Below, one piece after another: positions 36,948 through 46,326 of a stretch of DNA of 64,000 nt. Origin of the DNA: JAHBNG01 sp039028975. Lineage in GTDB: Bacteria; Chloroflexota; Anaerolineae; Caldilineales; Caldilineaceae. The notes below the pieces were generated by a model. The model was not told the DNA's origin and did no database searches. It saw only the letters and a list, made by a program, of their open reading frames with translations. The DNA is taken from the NCBI GenBank assembly GCA_039028975.1, contig JBCCHB010000075.1, forward strand, positions 15,482-79,481. The letters are read 5' to 3'. Position 1 is the stretch's first letter. Each line of letters opens with the position of its first letter. The position numbers were made by a program, and so were the translations under genes.

Positions 36948-39900
36948 ATGACCCACTATTACCCTTATTCACATCTTTTTTCAAAAAGAAGGGTACGCCC
37001 TGCCTTGATATTGCTTTTTGCTTTCCTGTTGTTCATATCAATGAGCTCAAAGCTCTTTGCTCAGGGCGAGCCCATCTTCAACCCCGACCAATGTTTCGCT
37101 GTCGCAGATGAGCCACGCCCACTTGATGTCCTCATTGATGTGGATCTGATAACCGGCGTGGCCACAGAAATTGGCATCATCCAATATGCAGCCAACGTTG
37201 AAGCCATTGCGTTAATTCCGGACCTCAATGCCCCAGGTGTAGCGACCATCTATGCCGCGGATGCCAAATCCTTTGGCTATCTTGACATTGTCCCCACAGG
37301 CAGTGGCTCACAAGAGGTCTTCTATGGGGAGATTGGCCGCTTTGGGCGAGGTAATGGGACCGCTGGAGATCAGCGGTTTAATGACGTCGACGGCATGACC
37401 TATGATATTGTCAATGATATTCTATACGGCGTTCTACGGCGAGACTCAGGTGCCTCAGACCTTCTGTTTGTGATCGACCGTAACACCGGGAAAGTCATCC
37501 CAGAACAGTTTACCATCGATGAAGAGATCCGAGACTACGCCGAGGTTGATATCATCGACGGTCTCCATGATGTAGATGACATCGCCATCCACCCGGAAAC
37601 GCGACGAATGTACGGCGTGATAAACGATAACGGCTCCGGCGGTATTCTGGTCCAAATCGATCCAGATACTGGCGAGATTTTGGCCCATTTTACCATTGTT
37701 GATCAGTCCAATCAGACAGTTGACGATTTAGAGGGGCTCGCTTTTTCCAGCAATCTGACCCTCTACGGAAGCAGTGGTAAGCATGGCCCAGACGACGGGG
37801 ACAGCAATCAACTCTTCGAAATTAACCTCAATGAAGTCTTGCCCAGCTCTACAGATCCCGGTCGCCTGGTGGTCCGTGCCGAATCGGTTGCATCATTTGG
37901 GCAGGATGCTGATGATGTTGAAGGGTTGGGCTGCCTGACCACGTTGCCTGGGAGTCCAGCGATTGATGTAGAAAAGAGCACCAACGGCGTGGATGCCGAC
38001 GAAGCGGGTACAGGTCCTGAAATCCTGATGAGCTGTCCCGTGACATGGGATTACACTGTAACCAACACCGGCGACCTAAGTCTTACTGATGTAACTCTGG
38101 TTGACGACAAAATTGGCCCCATTCAGTGTCCACAAAGCGAATTAGGCGTCGGGGAATCCATGGTCTGCTCCTTCAGTAGCACGGCAAGCCAAGCAAGCTA
38201 TGCCAACCTGGCAACGGTTACAGCATTGTCAACTCGCGCTGAAGTAACCGATAGCGACCCCAGCCACTACACTGGCTTGACGGCAGATATACAGATTGAA
38301 AAAGCGACCAACGGCCAGGATGCCGATGATGCCCCAGGCCCCTATATTCCGGTTGGGGAGGCCGTCAACTGGACCTATGTTGTGACGAACAACGGCGACG
38401 TACGGCTCAACGAAATCCAGGTAACGGATGACCGATTAGAGGCCAGCCAAATTAGCTGCCCAGCCGCTACGCTAGCCCCCGGTGAATCCATGACCTGTAC
38501 GGCTGAAGGAATCGCCGTAATTGGCCCGTATCGCAACGTAGGAAGCGTTCAAGCCATGCCAGAAAATGGCTGCGTCCCTGTTAATGACACGGATCCAAGC
38601 AACTACTTTGGCGTCCAGCCTGGAATTACCCTGCAAAAATCGACCAATGGAATCGACGCCGATCTGCCGGAAGACGGCCCTACCTTGGCCCTAAGCTGCC
38701 CAGTACTCTGGCAATATGAAATTGAAAATACCGGTAACCTGGATCTAGAACAAGTCACCTTGCAAGATGATAAGCTGGGTGCCATCACCTGCCCTGGGAA
38801 TGAACTAGCCGTAGGTGAAACCATGATCTGCGAAGCAAGCGGAAGCGCCACCGAAGGGGCTTACGCAAACATTGGCACAGTTACAGCGGTTGCCTCACCA
38901 ACACTGGCCACATTAACGGCCACCGACCCCAGCCATTACAACGGGCAAGTGGCATCGATCGATATTGAAAAGAGCACCAACGGCCAAGACGCCGATGAAG
39001 CACCGGGACCGTCTGTCCAGACTGGGGCCACCGTAACCTGGACCTACGTGGTTACCAACACGGGGGTGCTAGACCTGGAGGATGTAATCATTGTCGATGA
39101 TCAGGTTGGAGATATCGAATGCCCCTCATCCACACTGGCTGCTGGCGCATCCATGGTCTGCGAGGCCACCGGCGTCGCTATCCCAGGCCAATATGCCAAT
39201 CTGGCCACCGTTGCAGCGAATGCAGTCGATGGCTGTGCACCCGTCACCGACAGTGATCCCAGTCATTACTTTGGCATTGAGCCGGGCTTGGATATTTCCC
39301 AGACTGTGACGGTGACTTGGTCCTATCAAGTGACCAATACGGGCCAAATTGATCTGGAGAATGTCGCAGTTAATGGCGGCGAAGATGTAACCGTTTCTTG
39401 CCCCCAAAGCGCTTTGGCCGTCAATGAAGCCATGAGCTGTGAAGCCACTGGTCCCCAAGCGGACTTTGGTACCTTGGCAACCGTCACAGCCAATCCTGTC
39501 GGCAGTAGCACCCTACTAACCCGCGCCGTCCCCGCAACACCCATCACCGGGTTGGTCATGCGCGGTGCGATTGGTGAGGTGAATGTTAGACCAGGTGTTG
39601 AAATTCCTTTAGTCAAAGGCAGCGGTGCGCCTTTAAAGTTCCACGTTACCAACACAGGTACATTTACGGTTGAGAGATTGACCGCGGAGGTGTTCGTTCT
39701 GCCATCCGATACACCTCAACCCCTCGTCTGCCCCCAAACGGCACTGGCCCCAGGGGTATCCATGACGTGTAAAATCACGCCGACGGTTGAGGCTAATTCC
39801 CAAGGGGCAGTGGCCACCATCTTTGGCTATCCTACCGGAAGCAGCCAACCCATTGCAGCCCATGCGGTTGCCATGTATCAAGGCGTAGAGCTGGCCACAG

Positions 39901-40664
39901 TTGGCGGTCGACTCTTTATTGATGAGTTGGATCGAATGGGGAATGCCAACGGTCTTCAGGATCCAGGTGAGCGTTCGTTGGAAGCCTCGGCAATCGAGAT
40001 TATCCTCTATCGCTATGATGGAACAGAAATAAGCACTGTGTTGCCAAACAGTGATGGCAGCTATGAATTTACCGGTCTACTTCCTGATGACTATTACCTT
40101 GGGGTACGGAGGCCGATTACCTCAGGACTTGAGCCGATCATTTCAGCAGTTCCATTCCAAGGATACCACTGGGCAGAGGTCAACCAAGGTAGCAATAATC
40201 GACTGGATAGCGACATGGCTGAAGAATGGAATACGCTCGACGATAATCAAGCCCGGACGGAATTCTTCCGCTTGTCATCAGGAGATATTGACCTTTCATG
40301 GGACTTTGGATTCAAGCAAGTAACGATCAACGGCACAATTTACATCGACGAAAATGCGGATGGTGAGCAAAATAATGATGAACCTGACTTTCTTGGTGCA
40401 AAGGTTAGTCTTTCCAAATCGGACGATATTAATCGATCTATTCAGGAAACTTCAACCACGTCACAAGGAGAGTATGAATTCCAGACCATTGATCCTGGTA
40501 TCTACCTAATAAAAGTGACTCCGCCTGACGGATATCGGGTGGAGCTAGACCTGAGAGGTCGTCCTGGAGAGTCGGTGACCAGCTTTAGGCTACTTCAGGA
40601 AACGATAACCTTCTTACCAGTCCACACCAACCAACTCACGTCGCAAGTCGCAGGAGGAAAATAA
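36948..40664 (+). CDS. Giant secreted repeat protein: propeller-like N-domain, DUF11-like repeats, two SdrD-B-like domains
   Basis: 1238 residues. A signal peptide ends near LFAQG (about 38). Residues 45-325 look beta-rich, with Asp/Gly motifs (DGMTYDIVNDILYG, VDDIAIHPETRRMYG), and are likely a propeller-like domain. Five DUF11-type Ig-like units of about 110 residues begin near 339, 447, 559, 671 and 780. Several open with K-(S/A)-TNG-x-DAD and continue WxYxVTNTG. After a divergent unit come two SdrD-B-like domains near 985 and 1127 (LFIDELDRMGNANGLQD; IYIDENADGEQNNDEPD), whose Asp-rich loops suggest Ca2+ binding. There is no LPXTG and no C-terminal membrane helix. It is probably a cell-surface or sheath component. 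The next gene starts two bases after its stop. Confidence 0.82.
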   Translation: MTHYYPYSHLFSKRRVRPALILLFAFLLFISMSSKLFAQGEPIFNPDQCFAVADEPRPLDVLIDVDLITGVATEIGIIQYAANVEAIALIPDLNAPGVATIYAADAKSFGYLDIVPTGSGSQEVFYGEIGRFGRGNGTAGDQRFNDVDGMTYDIVNDILYGVLRRDSGASDLLFVIDRNTGKVIPEQFTIDEEIRDYAEVDIIDGLHDVDDIAIHPETRRMYGVINDNGSGGILVQIDPDTGEILAHFTIVDQSNQTVDDLEGLAFSSNLTLYGSSGKHGPDDGDSNQLFEINLNEVLPSSTDPGRLVVRAESVASFGQDADDVEGLGCLTTLPGSPAIDVEKSTNGVDADEAGTGPEILMSCPVTWDYTVTNTGDLSLTDVTLVDDKIGPIQCPQSELGVGESMVCSFSSTASQASYANLATVTALSTRAEVTDSDPSHYTGLTADIQIEKATNGQDADDAPGPYIPVGEAVNWTYVVTNNGDVRLNEIQVTDDRLEASQISCPAATLAPGESMTCTAEGIAVIGPYRNVGSVQAMPENGCVPVNDTDPSNYFGVQPGITLQKSTNGIDADLPEDGPTLALSCPVLWQYEIENTGNLDLEQVTLQDDKLGAITCPGNELAVGETMICEASGSATEGAYANIGTVTAVASPTLATLTATDPSHYNGQVASIDIEKSTNGQDADEAPGPSVQTGATVTWTYVVTNTGVLDLEDVIIVDDQVGDIECPSSTLAAGASMVCEATGVAIPGQYANLATVAANAVDGCAPVTDSDPSHYFGIEPGLDISQTVTVTWSYQVTNTGQIDLENVAVNGGEDVTVSCPQSALAVNEAMSCEATGPQADFGTLATVTANPVGSSTLLTRAVPATPITGLVMRGAIGEVNVRPGVEIPLVKGSGAPLKFHVTNTGTFTVERLTAEVFVLPSDTPQPLVCPQTALAPGVSMTCKITPTVEANSQGAVATIFGYPTGSSQPIAAHAVAMYQGVELATVGGRLFIDELDRMGNANGLQDPGERSLEASAIEIILYRYDGTEISTVLPNSDGSYEFTGLLPDDYYLGVRRPITSGLEPIISAVPFQGYHWAEVNQGSNNRLDSDMAEEWNTLDDNQARTEFFRLSSGDIDLSWDFGFKQVTINGTIYIDENADGEQNNDEPDFLGAKVSLSKSDDINRSIQETSTTSQGEYEFQTIDPGIYLIKVTPPDGYRVELDLRGRPGESVTSFRLLQETITFLPVHTNQLTSQVAGGK

Positions 40665-40666
40665 CG

Positions 40667-43600
40667 ATGAAATTTGCAGCGAAATATTCGATTGCCGTGC
40701 CTGTTCTTGCCCTGTGGCTCATGGGCATGATGATAGCGGCGCCAGCAGCACTGGCCCAAGGCGACGTAATTTTTGATTTTAACTCTAGTAACGGTATTCC
40801 CTTGGAACGGGGTCAAATCGTCTCATCCATCTCCAATGGTGGCATCACTATGGACATTGATGTCCAGAGCAATGGTGCCCACGATGTTGCCATGATCTTT
40901 GACACCAAAAATCCTGGGCCAGACCCGGATCTAGGGGCGCCCAATGAAGCCTGCCCTGGTGGTGGGCCAGGTGTAGGGCCTGGGGGAGCACCGAATACCA
41001 TCGGCGAGAATTGTGAAATGCTGGGGAATGTTCTCATCATTCCTAATAACGTAAGCCCTGGTGCGCCGCCCAATGATGATAGCCGCGGTGGCGTCGTTAC
41101 CCTCACATTTTCTGAGCTGGTCCAAGTCATACGCATCGACCTACTGGACATTGATGAAGAGAATACGGCACCTCGTATTGAATTTTTAGACGTTGGTGGG
41201 CAACCGACCCAAGAGCCGCTCACCCCCCGCATTGTGGGCAACAATGGACATGAACAGTTTTCTAACTTCGATCCCAATGCCGCGGCAAACATATCTGCCA
41301 TTCGTTTTACATTTCCGGGCAGTGGTGCGCTGGACAAGATAGTCGTCCGACCCGCCCAACCTGTGGGTGGTATCGAAATTCGCAAGTTCGTTAACGGACA
41401 GGATGCCAACGATCCGCTGGGTCCAGATGTGCCAGAGGTCGAACCGGGGACGGCTGTTACATGGACCTACCGGGTAACCAATACAGGCCAAATCGCCTAT
41501 CCCATTGCTGATGTAAACGTTACAGATAGCGATCCCAATGTAACGCCCATTTTCAATCAGATTCTTATCGGCAACTCAGATGCTCAGCTAGAGCCAGGAG
41601 AAGTTTGGGAATATGTGGCCAATGGCATCATGCCTGATCCGCTAACACCCGAGAATCCATCAGTCATAGAGAATCTCTGCCCGCCAGCCCAGGGAACTAG
41701 TGGTCCTCGGCGTACGGGTTATCGGAACATCGGCACGGTAAGGGTCCCAGGAGACACCGATGAGGATCCGGCCCACATCTGTGAGCCGCCCAACCCGGGA
41801 ATTGCCATACGCAAGTTCGTCAACGGCTTTGATGCCAACGATCCGCAGGGTCCTGATGTGCCAGATGTCGAACCGGGGACGGCTGTCACGTGGACCTATC
41901 GCGTGACCAATACGGGCGAGATTGCCTATCCCATTGCGCAGGTAAGTGTCACTGACAGCGATCCAACTGTGACGCCCGCTTTCAATCAAGTCCTCATCGG
42001 CAATGCGGATAATCAGCTTGAGCCAGGGGAAGTGTGGGAATACATAGCCAATGGTATCATGCCTGATCCGCTAACGCCCGAGAATCCATCGGTCATAGAG
42101 AATCTCTGCCCGCCGGCCCAGGGAACCAGTGGACCTCAGCGTGCGGGTTACCGCAACATCGGTACGGTCACCGTCCCAGGCGACACCGATGAGGATCTGG
42201 CCCACATCTGTGAGCCACCCAACCCTGGCATTGCCATACGCAAGTTTGTCAACGGCTTTGATGCCAACGATCCGCTGGGTCCAGATGTGCCAGAGGTCGA
42301 ACCGGGGACGGCTGTCACGTGGACCTATCGGGTGATCAATACGGGCGAAATTGCCTTTCCCGATACTCAGGTGAACGTTACCGATAGCGATCCCAACGTG
42401 ACGCCCGCTTTCAATCAAGTCCTAATCGGCAATGCGGATAATCAGCTAGAGCCAGGAGAAGTGTGGGAATACATAGCCAATGGCATCATGCCTGATCCGC
42501 TGACGCCAGAGAATCCATCAGTCATAGAGAATCTCTGCCCACCAGCTCAAGGAACCAGTGGTCCCCAGCGTACAGGTTACCGCAACATCGGCACGGTCAC
42601 CGTCCCTGGCGACACCGACGAGGATCCAGCCCATATCTGTGAACCGCCCAACCCCGGCATTGCTATACGCAAGTTTGTCAACGGCTTTGATGCCAACGAT
42701 CCGCTGGGTCCTGATGTGCCAGAGGTGGAACCGGGGACGGCTGTCACGTGGACCTACCGTGTCACCAATACAGGCGAGATTGCCTATCCCATTGCTCAGG
42801 TAAGCGTTACCGATAGCGATCCCAACGTGACGCCCGCTTTCAATCAAGTCCTAATTGGCAACGCAGATGCTCAGCTAGAGCCAGGAGAAGTGTGGGAATA
42901 CATAGCCAATGGCATCATGCCCGCTCCGCTGACCGCGAACAACCCGTCGGTGGTAGAGAACCTCTGTCCCCCAGCTCAAGGAACCAGTGGCCCCCGGCGC
43001 ACAGGTTACCGCAACATCGGTACGGTCATGGTCCCTGACGGCACTGATTCGGATCCGGCCCATATCTGTGAGCCGCCTAACCCTGGTATCGCCATTCGTA
43101 AGTTTGTCAATGGCTTTGATGCCAACGATCCGCTGGGGGCTGATGTGCCAGAGGTCGAACCTGGGGCGGCTGTTACATGGACCTACCGCGTGACCAATAC
43201 GGGCGAAATCGCCTATTCCTTTGCTCAGGTGAACGTTACCGATAGCGATCCCAATGTAACGCCTATCTTCAATCAGGTTCTCGTTGGCAACGCAGATGAA
43301 CAGCTAGAGCCAGGGGAAGTTTGGGAGTACATAGCCAATGGTATCATGCCAGATCCGCTGGACAGAGATCATCCTGCGATTGTGGACGATCTCTGTCCCC
43401 CAGCCAATGATGGGACTGGCCCCAAGAGGAGGGGATACCAGAACATTGGTACTGTGCGTGTTGAAGGTCTCAGCGACAGCGATCCAGCCCACATCTGTCC
43501 GGTACCTCAGCGTGGAATCCGCATTCGTAAATTTGTCAATGGGGCCGACGCCAACAACCCTGACGGTAGTGATGCGCCTACGTTGGTTCTTACCGAAACG

Positions 43601-44524
43601 GTCACATGGACCTATCTAGTGACCAATACCGGTGAGGTCGCCATTCCCAACACAGAGATTGTGGTCAGCGATAACGATTCCAACGTGACGCCCGCTTTCA
43701 ACCAGGTCCGCTTAGGTAATAACGATGATCAGCTGGATCCAGGAGAAGTTTGGGAATACATTGCGACTTTGGCTGCGAGTAACATCGAGCTATCGCATTC
43801 CTCACCGCTGATTATACCCAATGGTTGTGCTGGTGACGGGACGAATCCGCCATCTGACAGCTATCGCAATATTGGTACGGTCACTATTCCAGGTGCGACC
43901 GATAGTGATCCGGCCCAGCTCTGTCTACCGGGTCCCGATCTGGCTGCAGGACGAATTGATAGCTACAGTCTCTTCTACACAGTTGTTAATGATGGGGCTA
44001 TCGCCGTAGAGAATGTACGGCTCTTGGCCGGTAGTTATGTGACAGTTGACTGCCCCAAAGATACATTGGCACCCAACGAATCCATGAAGTGTGCTGCCAC
44101 CGCGACCGATATCGCCTTCCGTAACAGCATAGGCTGGGTGATTGCCACGCCAGTGGGAGGGGGACTGCCGATTATCCGTGTCGTTCATCCTGACCAGGTG
44201 GCTGATTTCTCTGTGCAGATTACCCTCGGCGGTGAGGATGCAAGTGCGCCATCTGGTCCAAGCATGGCCCTATCGCCGACCGAATTACGAATCGATGTCA
44301 CCAATACGGGGACTGTGGACCTGATGGATCTACAGGTATCGATTCCAAATTTGGCGGTCGGTTGTGATGCACCAACCATTGCCCCTGGTTCAACCGGCGG
44401 TTGCTCGGCAACCGTAACACCCGGTTTGGGGCCTCAGATTTGGATGGGTACCTTATCCGCTACTCCAGTGAACAATGGAGCTGAGATTTCCCAAGAGGTA
44501 CGGATTTATGGCTTGGGTGAATAG
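40667..44524 (+). CDS. Giant secreted protein with six 143-residue DUF11-type repeats
   Basis: 1285 residues. The signal peptide ends near ALAQG (31). An N-terminal beta-rich domain (about 32-230) resembles lectin-like or choice-of-anchor domains. Six tandem units follow, starting at nucleotides 41369, 41798, 42227, 42656, 43085 and 43514, each exactly 429 bp. Each unit opens IRKFVNGxDANDP and contains EPGTAVTWTYRVTNTGEI, VTDSDPNVTPAFNQV, LEPGEVWEY and NIGTVxVPG. The middle units are nearly identical even in DNA. Two degenerate Ig-like units end the protein; no anchor is seen. AGGAGG precedes the start, and the gene is only two bases from the upstream gene, so the pair is translationally coupled and likely builds the same surface structure. 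Confidence 0.85.
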   Translation: MKFAAKYSIAVPVLALWLMGMMIAAPAALAQGDVIFDFNSSNGIPLERGQIVSSISNGGITMDIDVQSNGAHDVAMIFDTKNPGPDPDLGAPNEACPGGGPGVGPGGAPNTIGENCEMLGNVLIIPNNVSPGAPPNDDSRGGVVTLTFSELVQVIRIDLLDIDEENTAPRIEFLDVGGQPTQEPLTPRIVGNNGHEQFSNFDPNAAANISAIRFTFPGSGALDKIVVRPAQPVGGIEIRKFVNGQDANDPLGPDVPEVEPGTAVTWTYRVTNTGQIAYPIADVNVTDSDPNVTPIFNQILIGNSDAQLEPGEVWEYVANGIMPDPLTPENPSVIENLCPPAQGTSGPRRTGYRNIGTVRVPGDTDEDPAHICEPPNPGIAIRKFVNGFDANDPQGPDVPDVEPGTAVTWTYRVTNTGEIAYPIAQVSVTDSDPTVTPAFNQVLIGNADNQLEPGEVWEYIANGIMPDPLTPENPSVIENLCPPAQGTSGPQRAGYRNIGTVTVPGDTDEDLAHICEPPNPGIAIRKFVNGFDANDPLGPDVPEVEPGTAVTWTYRVINTGEIAFPDTQVNVTDSDPNVTPAFNQVLIGNADNQLEPGEVWEYIANGIMPDPLTPENPSVIENLCPPAQGTSGPQRTGYRNIGTVTVPGDTDEDPAHICEPPNPGIAIRKFVNGFDANDPLGPDVPEVEPGTAVTWTYRVTNTGEIAYPIAQVSVTDSDPNVTPAFNQVLIGNADAQLEPGEVWEYIANGIMPAPLTANNPSVVENLCPPAQGTSGPRRTGYRNIGTVMVPDGTDSDPAHICEPPNPGIAIRKFVNGFDANDPLGADVPEVEPGAAVTWTYRVTNTGEIAYSFAQVNVTDSDPNVTPIFNQVLVGNADEQLEPGEVWEYIANGIMPDPLDRDHPAIVDDLCPPANDGTGPKRRGYQNIGTVRVEGLSDSDPAHICPVPQRGIRIRKFVNGADANNPDGSDAPTLVLTETVTWTYLVTNTGEVAIPNTEIVVSDNDSNVTPAFNQVRLGNNDDQLDPGEVWEYIATLAASNIELSHSSPLIIPNGCAGDGTNPPSDSYRNIGTVTIPGATDSDPAQLCLPGPDLAAGRIDSYSLFYTVVNDGAIAVENVRLLAGSYVTVDCPKDTLAPNESMKCAATATDIAFRNSIGWVIATPVGGGLPIIRVVHPDQVADFSVQITLGGEDASAPSGPSMALSPTELRIDVTNTGTVDLMDLQVSIPNLAVGCDAPTIAPGSTGGCSATVTPGLGPQIWMGTLSATPVNNGAEISQEVRIYGLGE
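41369..43942 (+). repeat. Six tandem 429-bp coding repeats
   Basis: Units begin at 41369, 41798, 42227, 42656, 43085 and 43514. All five steps are exactly 429 bp. Units 2-4 share long runs of identical bases, units 1, 5 and 6 diverge more. The array lies wholly inside the second giant DUF11-type gene and is prone to recombination or assembly collapse. Confidence 0.9.
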
Positions 44525-44805
44525 ACATCGTTCATCAGAGCCAAATACCGTTCGTGAAAGTAGCGGAGCGCGTGTTCTGAAATATTGTGGGCATCTGGGT
44601 CGTTGACGTACCATCCCTGCTGGAAGCCTAATTGATGCATCCCGCGCTGAACATTTTCGCAAAGCGCCTGATCCTCTGGACCCACTGTGTTTCTGCTCCA
44701 CTCGGAACGCAGACGGATACGGCGCTCAGCATCGGCATCGGGCCACTCGGCGGGGCGCAGGAGCGTGGTGGTGCGAGTGGTCTGGTCTGGCGAGATGGGG
44801 CCAAA
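44506..44805 (-). pseudogene. Remnant of a ring-hydroxylating dioxygenase alpha subunit (C-terminal 99 codons)
   Basis: Reading the minus strand directly after the TGA of the amidohydrolase, in the same frame, gives 99 sense codons and a TAA. The peptide starts FGPISPDQTTRTTTLLRPAE and includes DQALCENVQRGMHQLGFQQG and SEHALRYFHERYLALM. The pattern C-E-x-V-Q-R-G near the end followed by a histidine-rich final helix is typical of the C-terminus of Rieske-type oxygenase alpha subunits (SRPBCC domain). The Rieske domain and iron site are missing, so it cannot be active. Its 3' end overlaps the last 19 bases of the DUF11 gene. Assignment is by eye. Confidence 0.6.
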
Positions 44806-45651
44806 TCATTCAGCCAAATTCCAGATTGTAGCCGCCGTACCACCTAGTATCTGCTCCTTGTCTGACTCAGACAGGAAGGTCAGACCTTCTCGAATCAATT
44901 TCAACTCGTCAGCAAGCGTCGGCCAGTTGTGCTTAACCCGATGCTCCCCTGGATAACCGGTTCCCCAAAGAGTGCGAGATGCACCAAATGCATTGAGCAA
45001 CTGACGTATGAAGGGATGTACGTCCACATAAGGATATGACTGCTCAGAATGTCCAGCCACGTCAGAGAGCTTAAAGTAAACGTTGTCATAACTAGCGAGG
45101 TCTACAATGGGTTGAAAGGCGGCCATCGGTTCATTCACCTGAGGATACCCCATATGATCCACAATCAGCCGCAGATTGGGAAATCGTTCAGCCAATACGG
45201 CGACTTGGTTCGCCTGTTCAGCTCGTAAATGAAATTGGATCACAGCATCCAATGCAGCGATTTCCTCCCAAAGTGGGCCATTTTGGGAAGTAAGGAGAAT
45301 TTCTTCATCCGGATAATACATAGGATGAAAGCGGAAACCAACTAGCCCACGTTCGTTAATCCAATAGCGTGCCTGCTCTGCATTTGCCGGATCTTGGGGA
45401 TCGATCAGGCCATGACCAATAAAGCGTTTGGGAAAGCGGGCTACCGAATCGGCAATATAGCCATTGTCCCAAGTGGACCAGCTTGTTTGGACAAGTGCAG
45501 CCCAATCGATGGCGTGAGCATCCATCTCTGCAAGAAGTTCGTCGGCCGTTCCAGGTTCATCAGGAAGGGCAGTCCAGTTAGGGGCCGTTGGGCCGATGGG
45601 GTATTTGGGCGGGTTGATCTCCCAAACATGGACGTGGGTATCGATAATCAT
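44806..45651 (-). CDS. Amidohydrolase family 2 protein (TIM-barrel metal-dependent hydrolase)
   Basis: 281 residues. It starts MIIDTHVHVWE, which is the usual N-terminus of the family with the HxH metal ligands, so I prefer ATG 45651 over an upstream GTG at 45705. Further landmarks are VGFRFHPMYY, IQFHLRAEQ, LIVDHMGYPQ with the barrel histidine, and LWGTGYPGEH near the C-terminus. The protein belongs to the COG3618/COG2159-type hydrolases and lactonases that act on ring-cleavage or carboxylate products. It appears complete. It is followed in frame by a dioxygenase remnant, which suggests that it once sat beside a ring-hydroxylating oxygenase gene. Confidence 0.82.
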   Translation of the reverse strand: MIIDTHVHVWEINPPKYPIGPTAPNWTALPDEPGTADELLAEMDAHAIDWAALVQTSWSTWDNGYIADSVARFPKRFIGHGLIDPQDPANAEQARYWINERGLVGFRFHPMYYPDEEILLTSQNGPLWEEIAALDAVIQFHLRAEQANQVAVLAERFPNLRLIVDHMGYPQVNEPMAAFQPIVDLASYDNVYFKLSDVAGHSEQSYPYVDVHPFIRQLLNAFGASRTLWGTGYPGEHRVKHNWPTLADELKLIREGLTFLSESDKEQILGGTAATIWNLAE

Positions 45652-45805
45652 GATATATAAATTTCTGTATTGATTCTTAGTGGTTAAACATGCAACAGGC
45701 TGCACTACACGGAACGAAAATCGAACAAAGATTAGAAGATTATGCAGATTCTTAATCTTTCTAATCTTTTTTATTTACAGGGCAGGCAATGCGTTGCATC
45801 TGCAA

Positions 45806-45924
45806 CTAAGGATCGAGAATTTAATAAAACGTAATGGAAGATCTCTCGGACACTCGAGATGACACGAGATGACACGAGATGACACGACCGAAGTTTCGGG
45901 TTTTATTTGATCCTGATTCCTAAG
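45806..45924 (-). repeat. Dispersed palindromic repeat, copy D, with internal 10-bp expansion
   Basis: It is the fullest copy. It begins CTAAGGATCGAGAATTTAATAAAAC and ends TTTTATTTGATCCTGATTCCTAAG, giving imperfect terminal inverted repeats. Inside, GACACGAGAT is repeated in tandem (45861-45870, 45871-45880, with partial copies at each side), an expansion not seen in copies A-C. It marks the left edge of the AT-rich island. Confidence 0.8.
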
Positions 45925-46326
45925 CGCAATGTGATTGATATCTGCCAGACCAACTCTGGACTAGCCGACCAAGCGACTGCGGACTACTGATTATCATTAT
46001 CCGTTGAGCCAACATGTTTGTCAAATAGTATCAATTTATAGGAAGCATCTCAGCAATGTATCATGCTGAAGGTAGATCATTCTAGAAGAAATCTCTTGGC
46101 TTTGGTTTTTTAGGAGGTTATGATCAAATGCATCAGCTGAGTGGTCATGGACACAATATACAACAATAACACTGGCAGTTGTGCTACAGCTACCTTTGTG
46201 AAAAATCTCATCTGTGTTGTACCAGATAGTGACAAAAGGAAATGTTTCTTCGCCGGGAGTTATTGTTCATCCTATTCGTATTACTGAAGCAAATGAGGTT
46301 TATCTGAATATTTAACTGGCTAACCA
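45925..46326. other. Intergenic region at the left edge of the AT-rich island
   Basis: 402 bp with no convincing gene. The base composition drops to AT-rich within this stretch. No clear terminator for the STAND gene was found. Confidence 0.3.

Noticed and set aside
41660..42847. Long antisense frames over the 429-bp repeats
   Set aside because: They recur once per repeat unit and are mirror shadows of the sense coding repeats.
41369..43942. Regular repeats considered as a CRISPR array or other non-coding array
   Set aside because: The 429-bp period is in frame, encodes DUF11-type units and has no spacer structure.
44628..44843. 71-codon minus-strand frame
   Set aside because: Another frame over the same stretch gives the clear dioxygenase-like C-terminus; this one has no family features.
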